A stretch of DNA of 64,000 nt, from NCBI GenBank assembly GCA_030268105.1, contig BSDZ01000024.1, forward strand, positions 2,189,412 through 2,253,411, in the 5' to 3' direction. The first letter of the stretch is position 1. The number at the start of each line of letters is the position of its first letter. The translations under genes and the position numbers were made by a program. Under the pieces are notes generated by a model. The model made no database searches. It worked only from the letters and a program-made list of their open reading frames with translations, and had not been told where the DNA came from. This stretch comes from Volvox africanus (taxonomy: Eukaryota > Chlorophyta > Chlorophyceae > Chlamydomonadales > Volvocaceae). Of the stretch, positions 21,497 through 34,713 are shown piece after piece.

Positions 21497-22101
21497 TTTT
21501 TTTCTCACTCTTTTTCGGGCGACTTCTCACTCAATTTTTTACCTTAGTTTATTTTCCTGGCCTTGCCTTTGCTTGCCTTGCCTTTGCTTGATAGGGTTTG
21601 GACGATTGGACGAGACAGAAATTGGACAGAAGACACGCCTGCTGTATTATTATATATATATCCTGTGCTAGGCTATATCTCTCTTCTCCTTCTCCCTTTG
21701 GGGGCTATATCTCTCATATTTTGATCATTTTTTTAAGCTCTGCTGACCTCTGTGATCCAACAATGACAGACACTGTGTCCAACAATGACACACGCTTTTG
21801 TGGTCTCTTTTGTGGACTCTTTACAGTAGAGTAGAGGCACAGGGTATAGATAGATACATACACTTCACACACAAAATTTACACTAATACTATACAATACT
21901 CTACACAACAGACTACAAGGGGCTCCTCTCCTGTAATGGGACGGATCATATCATCATAGGGTTAATACAACAGACAACAGAGCATCATCCACAGCACACA
22001 CCCATCATCATATGCTCTACCCAGAGCATATCATATGCTCTACCCTTCACATACCCCTTCACATACCACATCTGTGCTCTGCATCTGTGCTACACCACAA
22101 C

Positions 22102-22102
<1 letters not shown>

Positions 22103-22161
<59 letters not shown>

Positions 22162-22162
22162 C
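22103..22162 (+). repeat. (CA)n followed by (TA)n microsatellite
   Basis: About 20 CA units and then TATATA. The surroundings (22010-22600) are CA/TA-rich with no gene. Confidence 0.9.
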
Positions 22163-22854
22163 AGTCATATATATGTGTGTGTCTCTCACCACCACAGTCA
22201 CATATAGTGTGCCTCGTCATAGTCACATAGTGTGCCCCCTCTGCCGTGCTCAGACATACATTTTATACACACATGTCCACACCCTCCTCCGCCCTCTCCA
22301 CATAAAATATACACATATGCATATGCATAAAATAGGATATGTGTATGTGTGCACACATACAGGTTTATACACATCATATGCTATATATGCTTTTATATAT
22401 ATTATGCTTGTGTGTCTGATGTCCTACACGTCACACGTCCTATGCCACACGCCCTCTCCTTCCCCTCCTTTTCTCCTCTTCTGCTCCTCTTCTGCCGCAG
22501 TGTGCGGCCCACGAACACACACCCGCAAACACACACACACACACACCCTCAACGAATACACTCTCACCCACACACATACACTCGTGCAGCCACCTAATAT
22601 GCAGCCACCCATATTGCAACCCTAAAACGCTCCGCCTCCACAACAAAATCTTGTAGTATGCAACAATATATAACATATCAATGGGTCATATGTAGGCCAT
22701 GCCGTTATCCATATGTTGTGTACACCTGCGCAGCCATATATGCATTTGTATATTATATTATATTCATATATATACATCTCAGCAGAAACAAAAGAGGGCT
22801 ATATTATTACTTTAAACAGAGAAGGCACAGAAGCGGAAGAGCAAGCAAACCCTA

Positions 22855-22932
22855 AGCACTAGCACTAGCACTAGCACAAGCACTAGCACAAAACACATGA
22901 CACATGGCACATGGCACATGGCACAAGGGACA
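22855..22932 (+). repeat. CACTAG hexamer and ACATGGC heptamer short repeats
   Basis: Short tandem units (GCACTA about six times, then GGCACAT about four times) lead directly into the 31-bp array. Confidence 0.7.
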
Positions 22933-24396
22933 ACCCATGACCAACTGACAGCACCACAACCGACAGGATGACCAGCTGACAGCACCACAACCGACACAAG
23001 GACTGACTGACAGCACCACAACCGACAGCATGACCAACTGACAGCACCACAACCGACACAAGGACTGACTGACAGCACCACAACCGACAGGATGACCAAC
23101 CGGCAGCACCACAACCGACAGGATGACCAACTGACAGCACCACAACCGACAGGATGACCAACTGACAGCACCACAACCGACACAAGGACTGACTGACAGC
23201 ACCACAACCGACAGGATGACCAACCGGCAGCACCACAACCGACAGGATGACCAACTGACAGCACCACAACCGACAGGATGACCAACTGACAGCACCACAA
23301 CCGACAGGATGACCGACCGACAGCACCACAACCGACAGGATGACCAACTGACAGCACCACAACCGAAGGGATGACCGACTGACAGCACCACAACCAGCAG
23401 AAGGACTGACCGACAGCACCACAACCGACAGGATGACCAGCTGACAGCACCACAACCGACACAAGGACTGACTGACAGCACCACAACCGACAGCATGACC
23501 AACTGACAGCACCACAACCGACACAAGGACTGACTGACAGCACCACAACCGACAGCATGACCAACTGACAGCACCACAACCGACAGGATGACCAACCGGC
23601 AGCACAACAACCGACAGGATGACCAACTGACAGCACCACAACCGACACAAGGTCTGACCGACAGCACCACAACCGACAGGATGACCAACTGACAGCACCA
23701 CAACCGACACAAGGACTGACCGACAGCACCACAACCGACACAAGGACTGACCCACCGGCAGCACCACAACCGACAGGATGACCAACCGGCAGCACAACAA
23801 CCGACAGGATGACCAACTGACAGCACCACAACCGACACAAGGTCTGACCGACAGCACCACAACCGACAGGATGACCAACCGGCAGCACCACAACCGACAG
23901 GATGACCAACCGGCAGCACCACAACCGACAGGATGACCAGCTGACAGCACCACAACCGACACAAGGACTGACTGACAGCACCACAACCGACAGAAGGACT
24001 GACTGACAGCACCACAACCAAAAGGATGACCAACCGGCAGCACCACAACCGACAGGATGACCAACCGGCAGCACCACAACCGACAGGATGACCAACTGAC
24101 AGCACCACAACCGACACAAGGACTGACTGACAGCACCACAACTGACAGGATGACCAGCTGACAGCACCACAACCGACACAAGGACTGACTGACAGCACCA
24201 CAACCGACAGAAGGACAGACCGACAGCACCACAACCGACAGGATGACCAGCTGACAGCACCACAACCGACAGCATGACCAACTGACAGCACCACAACCGA
24301 CAGGATGACCAGCTGACAGCACCACAACCGACACAAGGACTGACTGACAGCACCACAACCGACAGGATGACCAGCCGACTGCATAATCGACCGACA
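22933..24396 (+). repeat. 31-bp minisatellite, about 47 copies
   Basis: The unit contains CTGACAGCACCACAACCGAC followed by a variable ACAGGATGACCAA, ACAAGGACTGACT or CAGCATGACCAA segment. Because 31 is not a multiple of three and the complement has no stop, all three minus-strand frames stay open for about 500 codons each, with a 31-residue Cys/Val-rich period. These frames are by-products of the repeat and are not annotated as genes. Confidence 0.95.
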
Positions 24397-24480
24397 GCAC
24401 CACAACACCTCAACAACACAACGACAACCACCTCCACCACCACGACCTCGCCCCTACTGCATCTCTCCCCCTCCCCCCAT

Positions 24481-24836
24481 CCCTTGGTGTACCTATGACA
24501 CTGCGGAATGGGCCATGCGGCTCACATCCCCAAAGAAGACGACAAGAGGTGGTGCTTAGGGCTCATGTTATATAAATCTATACCCGCCGACTACCCCTGT
24601 TCCGTTCTGCTGTTTCCCCCCTTCTCACCTGGGCATGTGCTGCTGCGTCTCCCCTGTATTCCTACAAACAGCAAGGAAAGACAACACGAAGAACAAACAC
24701 ACGTTGATATACTTCCATGCCGGGGCACAAAACATATGTTCATGGTAATGCAATATCCCTAACAAGAACCCCCTCCAAACACGTATCAAGATTCATATCA
24801 TTCCTGTACCCTAATCTCGAGCCGTCACTACTCAAC
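24481..24836 (+). repeat. Duplicated segment, copy B (partial, diverged)
   Basis: Shares CCTATGACACTGCGGAATGG, the AAGAAGACGACAAGAGGTGG block and the GGGCATGTGCTGCTGCGTCT block with copy C (27501-27920), but is more diverged and stops before the CAC-rich part. It separates the 31-bp and 16-bp arrays. Confidence 0.8.
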
Positions 24837-24844
24837 CAATACCA

Positions 24845-26856
24845 CCAAGACCGACGGGGGCACAGACCGACGGGGGCACAGACCGACGGGGGCACAGACC
24901 GACGGGGGCACAGACCGACGGGGGCACAGACCGACGGGGGGACAGACCGACGGGGGAACAGACCGACGGAAGAACAGACCGACGGAAGAACAGACCTACG
25001 GGGGAACAGACCGACGGGGGAACAGACCCACGGGGGCACAGACCGACGGGGGCACAGACCGACGGGGGCACAGACCGACGGGGGCACAGACCCACGGGGG
25101 CACAGACCCACGGGGGCACAGACCCACGGGGGCACAGACCCACGGGGGCACAGACCCACGGGGGCACAGACCCACGGGGGCACAGACCGACGGGGGCACA
25201 GACCGACGGGGGCACAGACCGACGGGGGCACAGACCGACGGGGGCACAGACCGACGGGGGCACAGACCGACGGGGGCACAGACCGACGGGGGCACAGACC
25301 GACGGGGGCACAGACCGACGGGGGCACAGACCGACGGGGGCACAGACCGACGGGGGCACAGACCGACGGGGGCACAGACCGACGGGGGCACAGACCGACG
25401 GGGGCACAGACCGACGGGGGCACAGACCGACGGGGGCACAGACCGACGGGGGCACAGACCGGCGGGGGGACAGACCGACGGGGGCACAGACCGACGGGGG
25501 CACAGACCGACGGGGGCACAGACCGACGGGGGCACAGACCGACGGGGGCACAGACCGACGGGGGCACAGACCGACGGGGGCACAGACCGACGGGGGCACA
25601 GACCGACGGGGCCACAGACCGACGGGGGCACAGACCGACGGGGGCACAGACCGACGGGGGCACAGACCGACGGGGGCACAGACCGACGGGGGCACAGACC
25701 GACGGGGGAACAGACCGACGGGGGGACAGACCAACTGGGGGACAGACCAACTGGGGGACAGACCAACTGGGGGACAGACCAACTGGGGGACAGACCGACA
25801 GAGGGACAGACCGACAGAGGGACAGACCAACTGGGGGACAGACCAACTGGGGGACAGACCAACTGGGGGACAGACCAACTGGGGGACAGACCAACTGGGG
25901 GACAGACCAACTGGGGGACAGACCAACTGGGGGACAGACCAACTGGGAGACAGACCAACTGGGGGACAGACCAACTGGGGGACAGACCAACTGGGGGACA
26001 GACCAACTGGGGGACAGACCAACTGGGGGACAGACCAACTGGGGGACAGACCAACTGGGGGACAGACCAACTGGGGGACAGACCGACAGAGGGACAGACC
26101 GACAGAGGGACAGACCGACAGAGGGACAGACCGACAGAGGGACAGACCGACAGAGGGACAGACCGACAGAGGGACAGACCGACAGAGGGACAGACCGACA
26201 GAGGGACAGACCGACAGAGGGACAGACCGACAGGGGGACAGACCAACTGGGGGACAGACCAACTGGGGGACAGACCAACTGGGGGACAGACCAACTGGGG
26301 GACAGACCAACTGGGGGACAGACCAACTGGGGGACAGACCAACTGGGGGACAGACCAACTGGGGGACAGACCAACTGGGGGACAGACCAACTGGGGGACA
26401 GACCAACTGGGGGACAGACCAACTGGGGGACAGACCAACTGGGGGACAGACCAACTGGGGGACAGACCAACTGGGGGACAGACCAACTGGGGGACAGACC
26501 AACTGGGGGACAGACCAACTGGGGGACAGACCAACTGGGGGACAGACCAACTGGGGGACAGACCAACTGGGGGACAGACCAACTGGGGGACAGACCAACT
26601 GGGGGACAGACCAACTGGGGGACAGACCAACTGGGGGACAGACCAACTGGGGGACAGACCAACTGGGGGACAGACCAACTGGGGGACAGACCAACTGGGG
26701 GACAGACCAACTGGGGGACAGACCAACTGGGGGACAGACCAACTGGGGGACAGACCAACTGGGGGACAGACCGACAGAGGGACAGACCGACAGAGGGACA
26801 GACCGACAGAGGGACAGACCGACAGAGGGACAGACCGACAGAGGGACAGACCGACA
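24845..26856 (+). repeat. 16-bp minisatellite, about 125 copies, three variant types in blocks
   Basis: Unit types are GACGGGGGCACAGACC (with a CACGGGGG variant) from 24849 to about 25715, then AACTGGGGGACAGACC and GACAGAGGGACAGACC alternating in blocks to 26856. Runs of four to five G every 16 bases on the plus strand make it a potential G-quadruplex array. Frames of up to 839 codons on the plus strand and about 670-700 on the minus strand follow from a stop-free unit whose length is not a multiple of three. Confidence 0.95.
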
Positions 26857-27500
26857 GGCCTCCCCCCTTCCCTTGTTCGTCTCCCTTCCCCGTCCAACTG
26901 TTCGTCTCCCTTCCCCGTCCAACTGTTCGTCTCCCTACCCCCCGTCCCCCTGTTCGTCTCCTTACCCTGTCCCCCTGTATGTCTCCCTCCCCCCAAGCCC
27001 CTCTTTCTGTTCGTCTCCCTACCCCCTCCCCCTGTTCGTCTCCTTACCCCGTCAACCTGTTCGTCTCCCTCCCCCCTCGCCCTGTTCGTCTCTCTCCCCC
27101 CTCCCCCTGTTCGTCTCCCTCCCCCCTCCCCCTGTGCGTCTCCCTTCCCCGTCCAACTGTTCGTCTCCCTTCCCCGTCCAACTGTTCGTCTCCCTCCCCC
27201 CTCCCCCTGTTCGTTTCCCTTCCCCCCTCCCCCTGATTGTCTCCCTCCTCCCTCCCCCTGTTCGTCTCCTTACCCCGTCCCCCTGTTCGTCTCTCTCCCC
27301 CCTCCCCCTGTTCGTCTCCCTACCCCCTCCCCCTGTTTGTCTCCCTACCCCCTCCCCTGTTCGTCTCCCTACCCTCTTCCATGTTCGTCTTCTTACCCCG
27401 TCCGCCTGTTCGTTTCCTTACCCTGTCCCCCTGATCGTCTCCCTACCCCCTATCCCTGATCGTCTCCTTCCCCCCTCCCCCCGTTCATCTCCCTCCCCCC
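26857..27500 (+). repeat. Pyrimidine-rich minisatellite, about 25 bp
   Basis: Repeats of CTGTTCGTCTCCCT followed by a variable C/T run (CCCCCTCCCC or TCCCCGTCCAA). It is strongly C/T-biased on the plus strand. Unit length drifts by a few bases. Confidence 0.85.
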
Positions 27501-28868
27501 TTCCCTTGGTGGACCTATGACACTGCGGAATGGGCCATGCGGCCCACATCCCCAAAGAAGACGACAAGAGGTGGTGCTGAGGGCTTCGGTCCACACTCCC
27601 CCCAACACCCCACACGCCCGTGTGCAAACCCCGCACTACGAGTAGCCCCTTGACATGCATATGTATTATGTACCTTGAAGTATTCCCGCAGATTACCCCC
27701 GTTCCAGTATGTTGTCCCCCCCCCTTTTCCTCACCTGGGCATGTGCTGCTGCGTCTCCCCTGTGTTCCTACAAACAGCATGGAAAGACAACACGAAGAAC
27801 AAACACACGTTCATATGTTTACATGCCGGGGCACAAAGCACATCAACACGGTACGGCAATATCCCTTTCAACTTGAACAAATGACCCCTCCACCACCACA
27901 CGTGTTTCATATCACTCCTGCAGCCTAATACCGGTCCCTCACCCCCCCACACACACACAGACCCGTCACCCCTTCGCCCGCCACCACCACCACCACCACA
28001 ATGACGACCACCACGTCGAAGAAGAAGACACAGGAGACGAAGACGACCACCACGACCACCACCACCACCACTGCGTCAGCCTCCCTGCGTCAGCCTCCCT
28101 GCGTCCATCCTCCGATCCCTCCACACACCCCACACGCCTACGTGCCACTCTCCCCTCCTCACCAGAAATCCCTTCAGGCGAGGCATCAGAGCTGTGGGCT
28201 GAAGCTGCAACCACAACAGCGTTGCTACGACGGACGGAGCGGTAAATATACTACTACCACCAGAAGCCCTTTCCAAGTTAAGCCCATGGCGGCTTAAATG
28301 AGGTGAATTCCTAAAGGAGCGAGCAGAGGAACAGGGTAGCAGCAGCCCCAAGGGAAACGCACAGAGATTTGTTCATTGGATAGATTATCATACTATTGTC
28401 ATCATCATAATACTATTAGATCCTCTTTTTACATGCAGCCCGTATAGCTATGAGTCCCGCCGCCATTCTCAATCCCAGTGCGCCGCCACAACACAACGCC
28501 ACCACGTCGACCCAGTCCCTTCACGCATCACTACATCCACTGTGTCCCACTTTTACCTTGTCGACGCAGTGTAGAGACCGATTTCGCCGTCTCGTCAGAG
28601 ACGTGACGCCTCTGATGCTCTCCATGGCGACGCACCAATACACGAAGCTTTTCCTGCGGCGGCAATTTAGCATTCAACGATTTTGTTAACAATATATGAG
28701 TAAGAATGAGGATGTCTAATGCTTGACTTACTTGTGGGTGGCACTTTGTTGCGGCGGCACAAAAGATGGCGGCGTGACAACAAAATCCTACAATTAGTGA
28801 TAAAATGTGTGCTATATACCATAACATAAATATCTGACAATTGCAGCGAATGTGCAAAAAGACTAGTA
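27501..28868 (+). repeat. Duplicated segment, copy C (with B-like 5' extension)
   Basis: 27501-27573 matches the start of copy B; 27574-28868 matches copy A almost base for base. C therefore bridges A and B, suggesting that A was trimmed at its left or that C is closest to the ancestor. Confidence 0.9.
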
Positions 28869-29239
28869 AGAGAACTTCATGTGGGCCGCAATCGCGACAA
28901 GGTGTACGGTATACGGCTAAACCCCGCCGTATACCCCGCCGTATACCCCGCCATGCCCCAACCCAGACCCGCACAAAAACGTGCCCACCAACACATATAA
29001 TAACTTTTTCTTTTCTATTCCACGCCAGGCAAGTATTTTTCTTTTTATTTTTTATGTATGTTTTACCCTCTCCACACCCTGTACTCCTAACTATACCCCG
29101 CACATGTCTTCCCCCATACCCCCTGCAGTACTCCCACCCCACCAACCCCCGCCCCACCGTACCACGCAGTCCCCTCCCCCGCCATAAGATAATCCCCGCA
29201 GTACTCCCTCCCCCGGGCCATCGGTAATACGCAAAGACA
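28869..29239. other. Spacer with short CCGTATACCCCG repeats
   Basis: Three copies of CCCCGCCGTATA-type words at about 28920-28955, then C-rich DNA. No gene is seen. Confidence 0.5.
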
Positions 29240-32200
29240 AACAACACAGGGCACGAACGTCACGTCACGTCACACAGCTCCACACACCACATACAACCCC
29301 ACACAAGACACAGGGCACGAACCACACGACCCCGCACTACACACGACACGACCCTCCACACACCACATACGAAAACACACAAGAGACAGGGCACAAACCA
29401 AAAGGCCCCGCACCACACACGACACACGGTTCCACACACCACATACGAAAACACACACGACACAGGGCACGAACCACACAACCCCGCACCACACACGATA
29501 CACAGCTCCACACACCACATACGAAAACACACAAGACACAGGGCACGAACCACACGACCCCGTACCACACACGAAACACAGCTCCACATGCCGCATACGA
29601 CAACGCACACAACATAGGGCACGAACCACACGACCCCGCACCACACACGACACACAGCTCACACACCACATACGAAAACACACACGACACAGGGCACGAA
29701 CCACACGACCCCGCACCACACACGATACACAGCTCCACACACCACATACGAAAACACACACGACACAGGGCACGAATCGCACGACCCCGTACCACACACG
29801 ACACGACACACAGCTCCACATACCGCATACGACAACGCACACAACACAGGGCACGAACCACATGACCCCGCACCACACACGACAGGACACACAGCTCCAC
29901 ATACCGCATACGACAATGCACACAACACAGGGCACGAACCACATGACCCCGCACCACACACGACACACAGCTCCACACACCACATACGAAAACACACAAG
30001 ACACAGGGCACGAACCACACGACCCCGTACCACACACGAAACACAGCTCCACATGCCGCATACGACAACGCACACAACATAGGGCACGAACCACATGACC
30101 CCGCACCACACACGACACACAGCTCCACACACCACATACGAAAACACACACGACACAGGGCACGAACCACACGACCCCGTACTTCACACGACATACAGCT
30201 CCACACACCACATACGAAAACACACACGACACAGGGCACGAATCGCACGACCCCGTACCACACACGACACGACACACAGCTCCACATACCGCATACGACA
30301 ACGCACACAACACAGAGCACGAACCACACGACCCCGCACCACACACGACGCACGGTTCAACACACCGCATACGAAAACACACAAGAGACAGGGCACAAAC
30401 CAAAAGGCCCCGCACCACACACGACACACGGTTCCACACACCACATACGAAAACACACACGACACAGGGCACGAACCACACGACCACGTACCACACATGA
30501 AACACAGCTCCACATACCGCATACGACCACGCACACAACATAGGGCACGAACCACACGACCCCGCACCACACACGACACACAGCTCCACACACCACATAC
30601 GAAAACACACACGACACAGGGCACGAATCACACAACCCCGTACGACACATGACACGACACACAGCTCCACATGCCGCATACGACCACGCACACAACATAG
30701 GGCACGAACCACCCGACCCCGCACCACACACGACACACAGCTCCACAAACCACATACGAAAACACACACGACACAGGGCACGAACCACACGACCCCGTAC
30801 TTCACACGACATACAGCTCCACACACCACATACGAAAACACACACGACACAGGGCACGAATCGCACGACCCCGTACCACACACGACACGACACACAGCTC
30901 CACATACCGCATACGACAACGCACACAACACAGAGCACGAACCACACGACCCCGCACCACACACGACGCACGGTTCAACACACCGCATACGAAAACACAC
31001 AAGAGACAGGGCACAAACCAAAAGGCCCCGCACCACACACGACACACGGTTCCACACACCACATACGAAAACACACACGACACAGGGCACGAACCACACG
31101 ACCACGTACCACACATGAAACACAGCTCCACATACCGCATACGACCACGCACACAACATAGGGCACGAACCACACGACCCCGCACCACACACGACACACA
31201 GCTCCACACACCACATACGAAAACACACACGAGACAGGGCACGAACCACACGACCCCGTACTTCACACGACATACAGCTCCACACACCACATACGACAAC
31301 GCACACGACACAGGGCACGAATTACACAACCCCGTACGACACATGACACGACACACAGCTCCACATACTGCATACAACAACGCACACAACACAGGGCACG
31401 AACCACACGACCCCGCACCACACACGACACACAGCTCCACACACCACATACGAAAACAAACACGACACAGGGCACGAATCGCACGACCCCGTATCACACA
31501 CGACACGACACACAGCTCCACACACCACATACGAAAACACACACGACACAGGGCACGAATCGCACGACCCCGTACCACACACGACACGACACACAGCTCC
31601 ACACACCACATACGAAAACACACACGACACAGGGCACGAACCACACGACCCCGTACCACACACGAAACACAGCTCCACATGCCGCATACGACAACGCACA
31701 CAACATAGGGCACGAACCACCCGACCCCGCACCACACACGACACACAGCTCCACACACCACATACGAAAACACACACGACACAGGGCACGAACCACACGA
31801 CCCCGCACCACACACGATACACAGCTCCACACACCACATACGAAAACACACACGACACAGGGCACGAATCGCACGACCCCGTACCACACACGACACGACA
31901 CACAGCTCCACATACCGCATACGACAACGCACACAACACAGGGCACGAACCACATGACCCCGCACCACACACGACAGGACACACAGCTCCACATACCGCA
32001 TACGACAATGCACACAACACAGGGCACGAACCACATGACCCCGCACCACACACGACACACAGCTCCACACACCACATACGAAAACACACAAGACACAGGG
32101 CACGAACCACACGACCCCGTACCACACACGAAACACAGCTCCACATGCCGCATACGACCACGCACACAACATAGGGCACGAACCACCCGACCCCGCACCA

Positions 32201-34390
32201 CACACGACACACAGCTCCACACACCACATACGAAAACACACACGACACAGGGCACGAACCACACGACCCCGTACTTCACACGACATACAGCTCCACACAC
32301 CACATACGAAAACACACACGACACAGGGCACGAATCGCACGACCCCGTACCACACACGACACGACACACAGCTCCACATACCGCATACGACAACGCACAC
32401 AACACAGAGCACGAACCACACGACCCCGCACCACACACGACGCACGGTTCAACACACCGCATACGAAAACACACAAGAGACAGGGCACAAACCAAAAGGC
32501 CCCGCACCACACACGACACACGGTTCCACACACCACATACGAAAACACACACGACACAGGGCACGAACCACACGACCACGTACCACACATGAAACACAGC
32601 TCCACATACCGCATACGACCACGCACACAACATAGGGCACGAACCACACGACCCCGCACCACACACGACACACAGCTCCACACACCACATACGAAAACAC
32701 ACACGAGACAGGGCACGAATCACACAACCCCGTACGACACATGACACGACACACAGCTCCACATACTGCATACGACAACGCACACAACACAGGGCACGAA
32801 CCACACGACCCCGCACCACACACGACACACAGCTCCACACACCACATACGAAAACACACACGACACAGGGCACGAATCGCACGACCCCGTATCACACACG
32901 ACACGACACACAGCTCCACACACCACATACGAAAACACACACGACACAGGGCACGAATCGCACGACCCCGTACCACACACGACACGACACACAGCTCCAC
33001 ACACCACATACGAAAACACACACGACACAGGGCACGAATCGAACGACCCCGTACCACACACGACACGACACACAGCTCCACATACCGCATACGACAACGC
33101 ACACAACACAGGGCACGAACCACATGACCCCGCACCACACACGACACACAGCTCCACACACCACATACGAAAACACACAAGACACAGGGCACGAACCACA
33201 CGACCCCGTACCACACACGAAACACAGCTCCACATGCCGCATACGACCACGCACACAACATAGGGCACGAACCACACGACCCCGCACCACACACGACACA
33301 CAGCTCCACACACCACATACAAAAACACACACGACACAGGGCACGAACCACACGACCCCGTACTTCACACGACATACAGCTCCACACACCACATACGAAA
33401 ACACACACGACACAGGGCACGAATCGCACGACCCCGTACCACACACGACACGACACACAGCTCCACATACTGCATACGACAACGCACACAACACAGGGCA
33501 CGAACCACATGACCCCGCACCACACACGACACACAGCTCCACACACCACATACGGAAACACACAAGACACAGGGCACGAACCACACGACCCCGTACCACA
33601 CACGAAACACAGCTCCACATGCCGCATACGACAACGCACACAACATAGGGCACGAACCACCCGACCCCGCACCACACACGACACACAGCTCCACACACCA
33701 CATACGAAAACACACACGACACAGGGCACGAACCACACGACCCCGTACTTCACACGACATACAGCTCCACACACCACATACGAAAACACACACGACACAG
33801 GGCACGAATCGCACGACCCCGTACCACACACGACACGACACACAGCTCCACACACCACATACGAAAACACACACGACACAGGGCACGAATCGCACGACCC
33901 CGTACCACACACGACACACAGCTCCACATGCCGCATACGACAACGCACACAACAAGGGGCACGAACCACACGACCCCGCACCACACACGACACACAGCTC
34001 ACACACCACATACGAAAACACACACGACACAGGGCACGAACCACACGACCCCGCAGCACACACAACCCACAGCTCAGCACACCAACAACGAAAACACACA
34101 CGACACAGGGCACGAATCACACAACCCCGTACTTCACACGACATACAGCTCCGCACACCACATAGGAAACCACACACGACACAGGGCACGAACCACAGGA
34201 CCCCGCACAACAAACGTCACACAGCTCCACACACCTCATACAAAAACACACACGACACAGGGCACGAGCCACACAACCCCGTACTTCACACGACACACAG
34301 CTCCGCACACCACATTGGAAAACACACACGACACAGGGCACGAATCAGACGACCCGGCACCACACACGACACACAGCTACACACACCACA
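29240..34390 (+). repeat. 76/81-bp C/A-rich minisatellite, about 66 copies
   Basis: The unit contains CAGCTCCACACACCACATAC, GACACAGGGCACGAA and CGACCCCGTACCACACACGA. The 81-bp form has an extra GACAC. Blocks of several units recur: the rare GGTTCAACACACCGC variant lies at 30355, 30972 and 32445, each time about 173 bases after the same TACTTCACACGACATACAGC variant. Long minus-strand Cys/Val-rich frames and plus-strand Thr/His-rich frames reflect only the stop-poor unit. Units near 34000-34390 are more diverged, as expected at an array edge. Confidence 0.95.
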
Positions 34391-34713
34391 TATACGATCA
34401 CACAGAACACATACCTTATTGCATTAGAGTCGCTGTCTGTGGTGTTGTCGGTGGCATACTGTTTCGAGACATGAGGGCAGGAAAAGGAGAAGGGGGCGGA
34501 AGAGGAGGCACAGTTAAAGAGCGGCAAAGGCACAAGAGGTGCTGGAACTGAGGCGTGAAGCATCTGGAATGGAAGAAAAAAGGCGCTGGCGGTGGAGGTG
34601 GTGGAGACGCTGGAGGGGGAGGAACTGTAATCTGTAACCATTCTGACCATAGTTGCAACTGTTACTATCAGCACTGCTGTGGTCTGTGCATCCCCTATAC
34701 ACTACGGCGACAA
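34391..34713. other. Unique spacer between two tandem arrays
   Basis: About 320 bases of non-repetitive, purine-rich DNA separating the 76/81-bp array from the 160-bp satellite. No gene is supported. Confidence 0.5.

Noticed and set aside
24717..27236. 839-codon plus-strand frame and 670-700-codon minus-strand frames
   Set aside because: Produced by the stop-free 16-bp and 25-bp minisatellites. The same DNA is open in several frames on both strands, and the sequence has no non-repetitive domain.
29270..34113. Long Cys/Val-rich minus-strand frames (up to 682 codons) and Thr/His-rich plus-strand frames
   Set aside because: By-products of the 76/81-bp C/A-rich minisatellite. Frames change with unit length, and no unique domain is present.
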